A stretch of 64,000 nucleotides of DNA from Carposina sasakii (taxonomy: Eukaryota > Arthropoda > Insecta > Lepidoptera > Carposinidae): assembly GCA_014607495.2 (NCBI GenBank), contig CP053167.1, forward strand, positions 2,542,001 to 2,606,000, read 5' to 3'. The position numbers and the translations under genes are program-made. Each line of letters starts with the position of its first letter. Positions within the stretch are counted from its first letter, which is position 1. Shown here one piece after another: positions 58,917-64,000 of this stretch. The notes under the pieces were generated by a model. The model saw only the letters and a list, made by a program, of their open reading frames with translations. It did not search any database and had not been told where the DNA came from.

Positions 58917-59494
58917 TTATACAATGGGCAGTATGCTATTCTGCGATTCATACCTCACACGTGTTCTTATGACCGCGAAATAATCAGGCACCCCCGCCTC
59001 CGCAAACATGCTCGAGGCACTGCAGTAACGTGAACGTCGTAAAAGGATGCGGAAAGCGTCATTGTATTGCACCCTTATGGTGCTGTGCGAACTACGATTA
59101 AAATTACACCATAGCTGGCTGGTGTAGAAACATTGGCAGTAAGCTATGTTTGTAGAGTTTATTGTCAATCAGTAAATGTGTTTAAATATTTACGTGTTTT
59201 ATATACCTACAGCTACATATGAGTACAGCACCATATCGTCTGCATAACTAAAGTTATTCATACAAATGCCTTCGACATGACAGGCACAGTGCTCCTCAGC
59301 CTCACAATCAAGTCATTAATATAAAGGTTGAACAAATCTGGAGAAGTGAGCCCTCCCTGGCGTACACCACATTCTAGCCTATAGTTGCTAGATGTTGAGT
59401 CGCCCCATTTCACAGCGTTGGTTTGGTTACCGTACCAATACCTCAACAGATTCACCAGACATTCACCCCTGACCCCGCAGCCATGTTTAGCCAA
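58917..59494 (-). pseudogene. Decayed non-LTR retrotransposon reverse transcriptase
   Basis: On the minus strand, 59494-59258 reads VRQGGLTSPDLFNLYIND, the conserved palm segment of LINE reverse transcriptases. After a one-base frame change near 59,275 the catalytic NNFSYADDMVLYS follows (about 59,260-59,222). Further down, 59168-58917 reads YNDAFRILLRRSRYCSASSM, a C-terminal LINE motif, after an apparent deletion. Truncated at both ends and frameshifted, so not functional. Confidence 0.75.
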
Positions 59495-59558
59495 GCCGGG
59501 ACGGAACCAAACTGGTACATATCAATTTTTTCTAGGTGTATACATTTTCCCCACAACT

Positions 59559-60124
59559 GGGTGATTTTTGGTCGTCAACGTTCCCGAAAACTACGGAATC
59601 TCCTCATCATCACGATCATTTTTCTCCATGGAAGCATACCTGGGAAGTGTCTGGTTTCCAAAATATTAGGGTCCAAAGTTGAGTAAATAGACTGCGTGAC
59701 GACGAGAAAACGAAGTCGACGGAGACCCTTTCTGTATAAATGCAAGTTTGAGTATATCAGAGACGTTTGTAGAGTTTATTGTCGTAAATGTGTTTAAATA
59801 TTTACGTATATACCTACCTACATACATACATAGCAGGCTTTGTGCTCTCATTTTTTAAAGGAGACCCCGCAGCCATACGAAAAATAATTAATTATTAAGT
59901 AATTAATTCTATTAAAAAACTAACATAAACACTAGACACTATAAATTTCGCACGACCAAGGAAAGGCCACCCGCGAGGTTTAAGGTTGCGGGCGTCGGTT
60001 GGAAGGCTGCTTCCGAAAAAATCATTTTTTTTTTTTCCCAGCATTTTTTTTGGCATAAACTTACTTTATTTCATGTATAGAGTACGTACCCTTCGTTAAA
60101 GGTGGCCACAAAAAAACACCCTGT
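59559..60124 (-). mobile_element. MITE family F copy split by foreign sequence
   Basis: Reverse copy in two parts, 59,559-59,696 and about 59,920-60,124. The about 220 bp between them includes a segment (GTTTGTAGAGTTTATTGTC, 59,766 onward) that also occurs next to the reverse transcriptase remnant near 59,150. Confidence 0.6.
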
Positions 60125-60273
60125 ATGATCACAGACAAGTTGTATATTAAGAAATTTTCTAAATTAAGTAATTTAATTAAATCAACACCCTCACCACACA
60201 TTTTCTACAACCATTCCTAATGAGTATTAGCATCTGTTTAGGAAGGGGCTTCTTTCTAAATAAAATAGGTAGG

Positions 60274-60435
60274 TCAAAGAGGTACCTGTGGGATTTTTGT
60301 TCTTTCTTCTTTCGCGCGGAATCTCTCGTAGGGTTTGGGGATTTTCACTTCAATCCACTTTAGGTATTCTTCAGTTACTTCACTTTTAAACAAAGTACGC
60401 TCCTTTGGGTAGGTCAGTTTGTCACACACAAAAAT
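60274..60435 (-). CDS. Possible terminal exon, Lys/Glu/Pro-rich
   Basis: An open stretch without ATG encodes VTEEYLKWIEVKIPKPYERF and then RAKEERTKIPQ, followed by Val-Pro-Leu and TGA at 60,276-60,274. A possible acceptor, TTTAAAAG at 60,383, would join in phase to the UBA-gene exon ending at 62,232; a possible donor, CAG|GTACCT, lies at 60,285. The residue pattern looks like a real protein. I do not recognise it, and its link to the UBA gene is inferred from strand, order and phase only. Confidence 0.4.
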   Translation of the reverse strand: MFVCDKLTYPKERTLFKSEVTEEYLKWIEVKIPKPYERFRAKEERTKIPQVPL

Positions 60436-61026
60436 TCACTTGTCGAGCGAGAGGTCAGTACCGCGGTGGTTGGACAACTGGCAGATAGGGGGAACACACA
60501 CGGTCCGCATTCGCGACGAGAAAAAAGATAGCACGATTAGAAGAGGGAGATACAAAATTATAGTTTTAACAGCATCAAACAGGCGGCCAGTCAGTATCTC
60601 AATCACTTTTAATAAAAACAGTACCTGTGTAATACGAGTATGTAATAATAAAAGGTAAATACAAGAAAACACTTTATTGGCATTACTTTTAGAATACACA
60701 TTTGGTATATAAATTTATAATAAAACGTCTCACTTTAAATGTTAATCTGCCTCATTAATTTGCTTAAGAATATCATTAATAACAACAAGGGCCGATTCTT
60801 CCAAAGGTTAGATAACCTATCTGAAGAATAAGGTTAATGCTGTCTCTATCTTGATCAAATTTTAGAGGAAGACAGCATCAGATATGTCATTTAGTTAGGC
60901 TAAAATACATTTTATAAACAATATCACTAATTCACACAACCTCTGAAAGATAACACTAAAATATAATATATAGTATAGTACGTACTAGTGTATAGTAAGT
61001 ATACCCCCCCCCCTAGCATAACCACA

Positions 61027-61147
61027 CATCGTGGATATCGTATCGTCTCTATACAAAATTCAACATGGCGGCATTTATTTATCGTATTTTGACAGGCTAA
61101 ATGTCGATAAATCGGTTTATAACATCGTTTTACGCAGGTCATGCTAC
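61027..61147 (+). repeat. Repeat family H, copy 3
   Basis: Same orientation and extent as copy 1; preceded by a run of nine or more C. Confidence 0.7.
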
Positions 61148-61160
61148 AAGAGCAGTGTAT

Positions 61161-61345
61161 ATAAGGTGTTTTCAAAATTAGTGATTTGCATTTGACACGA
61201 AACTAGATATTACTGCACTGAAATGTATGGAACAGCCGATTTTATTTTTAACTTTTTCGGAGTTAGTCCCATAGTGAAAGTTGTTTTTTTTTACTTACCT
61301 AGTTCCGTGTCAAAAGCAAATCACTAATTTTGAAAACACCTTATA
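61161..61345. mobile_element. MITE with long inverted ends, TATA-flanked
   Basis: The 27-nt arm AAGGTGTTTTCAAAATTAGT... (61,163-61,189) is perfectly mirrored at 61,316-61,342; beyond it the similarity continues through GACACGAAACTAG / CTAGTTCCGTGTC. Confidence 0.7.
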
Positions 61346-61574
61346 GGTATACTAGTGTATAGTACATATACTATCAGTACAGTATCTACAAGAGAGACAG
61401 GTACAGCGCGAGGTATTCCTCCTCATCAGAGAGAGAAGTCTCGAGATGTGCGTCATCATTAGTCTGGATAGCGCTGCGCAGGCGACGGAGCGCTCTCTCT
61501 CGCTCTCTCCTATACACGAAATAAGGGAGGCATTGACAGTTATAGTATAATACAAGACATTACATACACACAGG

Positions 61575-61790
61575 GCTGTGTTGCCTGCATGACTGCAGGA
61601 CCATAAAAGAGATGACACCGCCACGTTTAGTTTAACGGGAACAGATGTAAATTATCAGTAACGAGTTGCTAGCTTATCGCCTGAGAGAGTGTGCGAGTTC
61701 CTTAGTCGACTCTTACGACATGCACGGAAGGAGATGCAGCTGATGTATGTATGATGTAAAGTCCCGCATCAGCACAGGATCTGTTGGTTA
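61575..61790 (-). repeat. Repeat family G copy
   Basis: Reverse copy ending in CCCGCATCAGCACAGGAT. Confidence 0.65.
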
Positions 61791-61839
61791 TTTTATTAAA
61801 TTAGATAGAAATGAAATTGTATTAGGCGTTACAATTCGG

Positions 61840-62185
61840 AAGTTCAAACATTCACTATGGGTGCGCCCACCACCGGGCCCTACACCCTCCACTGACCCTC
61901 GGATCTGATAACTCATAATTGCGACAACAGGCACTTGCACTAACTACAATCGCCATGAGAAACCAGACCCGAGCACCTAACATGCAAGACGATACATTGC
62001 ACTATTCCGAAATCAAAAACTAGATAAATAATCTACATATGTTTCGCCAACAACCGTGGCATCCTCAGGATTATAGAAATTAGTAAATTAGTAAACCACT
62101 AATTATTATGAACCTCTAAAACCCAACACATTAGTAAGTAAAGGGTCAGTGGAGGGTGTAGGGCCCGGTGGTGGGCACACCCATA
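61840..62185 (-). repeat. Repeat family V copies in the UBA gene's intron
   Basis: CACCGGGCCCTACACCCTCC (61,872 onward) and TTTCGCCAACAACCGTGGCA match the reverse of the 28,330 copy; 62,145-62,180 repeats the start in plus orientation. Confidence 0.55.
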
Positions 62186-62231
62186 GTGAATACATTAGAT
62201 AGGTATTTGTTAAAGACATTATTGAACTTAC

Positions 62232-63259
62232 TTAATTCCCGCTTTCCTATTTCTCTTCCTGGATGATCCTCCAGCACTTGTAGAAGGATTACCTCCGTCT
62301 TCCGCTGAAAATGTTATTACAGTATTGTTAATATAATAACCTATAACAAATTAACCTTAAAACTCCTAGCATGAATAAAAAAAAACTAAAATATCAACTT
62401 TAAAATAACAAATGCGGGTAAGCTCCCTCTCATTTTTTATCCAGGCTACCCCTATTTAGATCAAGGTATGTTTGCACTCACAAAACTCGAAAAGCACTAA
62501 ATGGATATAATAATGTAATTTATTGAAACAAAACGTTTAGTTGTTACTCTGTAAAGAGAAATTTATTTTATTAATTTTACAACCATTTTACATAAGTTAT
62601 TTTTATCAAAGATTTAAACACTTATGTACTAAGTAATTTATTAATCACTAACCTGTAGAGAGAAACAACATTAAAAGCTATTACTTCAAAAATTATCAAA
62701 TTGTTTCCTTTAAAATCCACGTTAATGTTTTACTGTAAAAAAGGCCAGTCACCATTTTGCATTTCTGGCAAAGACATAGGTCATGCAAACTGCCAACTTA
62801 TATGATATAATATTTTGATGTAAAACGTCTACGCGAGTAATTCAAATTAAATGAAGCTTCATTAACATGGATTTCATTAATTTTTCCACACAGTGTGACA
62901 CAATTATTTTAAAAGGTTTTTACATAATTTTCATCTCAAAATTATCAACGGACGTAAAATGCGATGAGTTTACCTGACTTGTGCAGACTGCCGCCCGCCA
63001 GCAACAAGTCGACTGCCTTGTCCGCGTCGTTGTGAGAGTGACGTAATGCTAACGTGATGTCAGCGGTATCGTAGCCCATCGCTTCTAACTGGAAACATTG
63101 ATATTCACAAGTATTACTTAATTATTAACTGTATATATAAAGAATTGGATTCTTGTGATTAAAATAATTATAGTACATTACCTTTGCGACAAGTTTCTCG
63201 TCGACGACAGTTTCCGATGTGCTTAATGACTCTTCTTCGGATGACTCTGTTTCCGTCAA
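62232..63259 (-). CDS. UBA-domain protein, internal exons (partial gene)
   Basis: Three exons on the minus strand join in phase: 63259-63182, 63088-62974, 62304-62232. They encode an acidic Ser/Glu stretch (TETESSEEESLSTSETVVDE), then KLEAMGYDTADITLAL...NDADKAVDLLLAGG, then a glycine/serine linker ending in the basic run SSRKRNRKAGIK. The middle part is a clear UBA domain (L-x-x-MGY-x12...A-x-x-LL), which binds ubiquitin; the basic run could be a nuclear signal. Upstream exons lie beyond the right edge. NUB1-like or another UBA shuttle-type protein is possible, but I cannot name the gene. Confidence 0.72.
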
Positions 63260-64000
63260 CTGTTGACAAAACATATATTTGAAATACCGCCAGGAGTAAA
63301 TACAATAAGGTTTAATTTTGTGACAAATGGTTATGAATATAATATAAGTGTACAACATATTTAAGTTGTCACATAATTAATTATGTATTTTAAAGAATAT
63401 AATGAATTAAATGACGGCTCCAGTTATTATATTCATGTTTCTACCTAAGGTTTCTATGTGTCTACCCTGTTTGTCTTGTTTTATTATTGCTATTATATCT
63501 ACTAGCGGACCCGACAGACGTTCTCCTGTCCCACGCCTTAAATGCAAATTTTCTGAAATAACCTATAACAATATGGACAGTTATAAAAACATTGTCTAAT
63601 TGATCGAATTGTGAATCTAAACCATTTTCGAACGCACTTGAACACACACTAAAATAAACTGACTTTAAAAAAAAAAATTAACCGACTTCAAACTTTAACT
63701 AAAAAGCGATAAATAACGTAACTAATTTATCTACTTAATACATATTAAATATCTCAAATTATTTAAATATTTACAACTTAATACCTAATACTGTAAACAA
63801 AGTCATCTTTAACTATTTAAATATTTATAATTATCACTTATTTTTTGGAGTCGGTGCCAGCCTAGGTAACGTGGTCTGTTATGTTGATGGACGCGCGCGG
63901 CTGGCAACGCCACACACACGGCAAAATACAATACGGTATAGTAGGCAGCGTTAATGCAATTTCCTATTCTTGGTTTTACTATTTAGTGTGGGTCAGTTTT
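63260..64000. other. Right edge, AT-rich, no exon recognised
   Basis: Probably an intron of the minus-strand UBA gene. A GC-richer patch at 63,850-63,960 with several CG dinucleotides could be regulatory, or the edge of an exon; I cannot decide. Confidence 0.3.
63500..63570 (+). repeat. CTAGCGGACCCGACAGACG repeat fragment
   Basis: A widely dispersed insect motif, also seen diverged at about 49,860-49,980 in TRAF intron 1. Confidence 0.5.

Larger units (their letters stand above)
57924..60273. other. Interval after the last visible TRAF exon
   Basis: I looked for the missing MATH exon on the plus strand and did not find it. Content: unrecognised sequence (57,924-58,900), the reverse transcriptase remnant and the split family F MITE. 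Confidence 0.4.

Noticed and set aside
1..64000. CRISPR arrays, rRNA genes, operons
   Set aside because: Regularly spaced repeats of CRISPR type and rRNA signatures are absent; the tandem repeats seen are microsatellites or transposon units in a eukaryotic genome.

Overview
The window looks like lepidopteran nuclear DNA. It is AT-rich, genes are split into many small exons with GT-AG introns, and the non-coding DNA is packed with tRNA-derived SINEs, (GAT)n- and (ATGT)n-tailed retroelements, TA-flanked MITEs and familiar moth repeats. There is no sign of operons, CRISPR arrays or a prokaryotic layout. All calls rest on reading exons, splice sites and codon phase by eye; no database search was possible.

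Left third (1-13,979, minus strand). This is the 5' part of a very large ABC transporter of subfamily A. The first coding exon gives the typical N-terminal WKDYLVRKRKP motif, the next gives the first membrane segment, and the third gives the C-F-ARALPSAG...ICTVNNEC signature that opens the first extracellular domain. I could chain 28 coding exons (about 1,865 codons) with matching phases and no frameshift. The chain is still inside the extracellular domain at the left edge; the later membrane helices and both nucleotide-binding domains lie outside. A domain this long points to an ABCA12/ABCA13-type protein. It contains a repeated exon module with a conserved cysteine pair. A CpG-containing candidate non-coding first exon with a good splice donor lies near 42.5-42.7 kb, so intron 1 may be about 28.5 kb.

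Middle (14-42.5 kb). I found no host gene. It is mostly probable intron 1 filled with SINEs, MITEs, foldback elements and LINE remnants, plus AT-rich stretches with nothing recognisable. From 42.7 to 46.6 kb lies the probable divergent interval between the ABCA gene and the next gene. It holds a three-level nested insertion (MITE in hAT-like element in retroelement).

Right third (46.6-58 kb, plus strand). A TRAF-family adaptor has nine coding exons in phase: two TRAF-type zinc fingers, a long coiled coil and most of a C-terminal TRAF/MATH domain, with no RING finger. The last part of the MATH domain is not visible. On the minus strand at about 60.3-63.3 kb is part of another gene with a UBA (ubiquitin-binding) domain, a lysine/arginine-rich stretch and a possible short downstream exon. 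Between them lies a decayed non-LTR reverse transcriptase with a YADD motif. The three genes are not an obvious functional unit: one is a lipid-type transporter, one a signalling adaptor and one a ubiquitin-linked protein.
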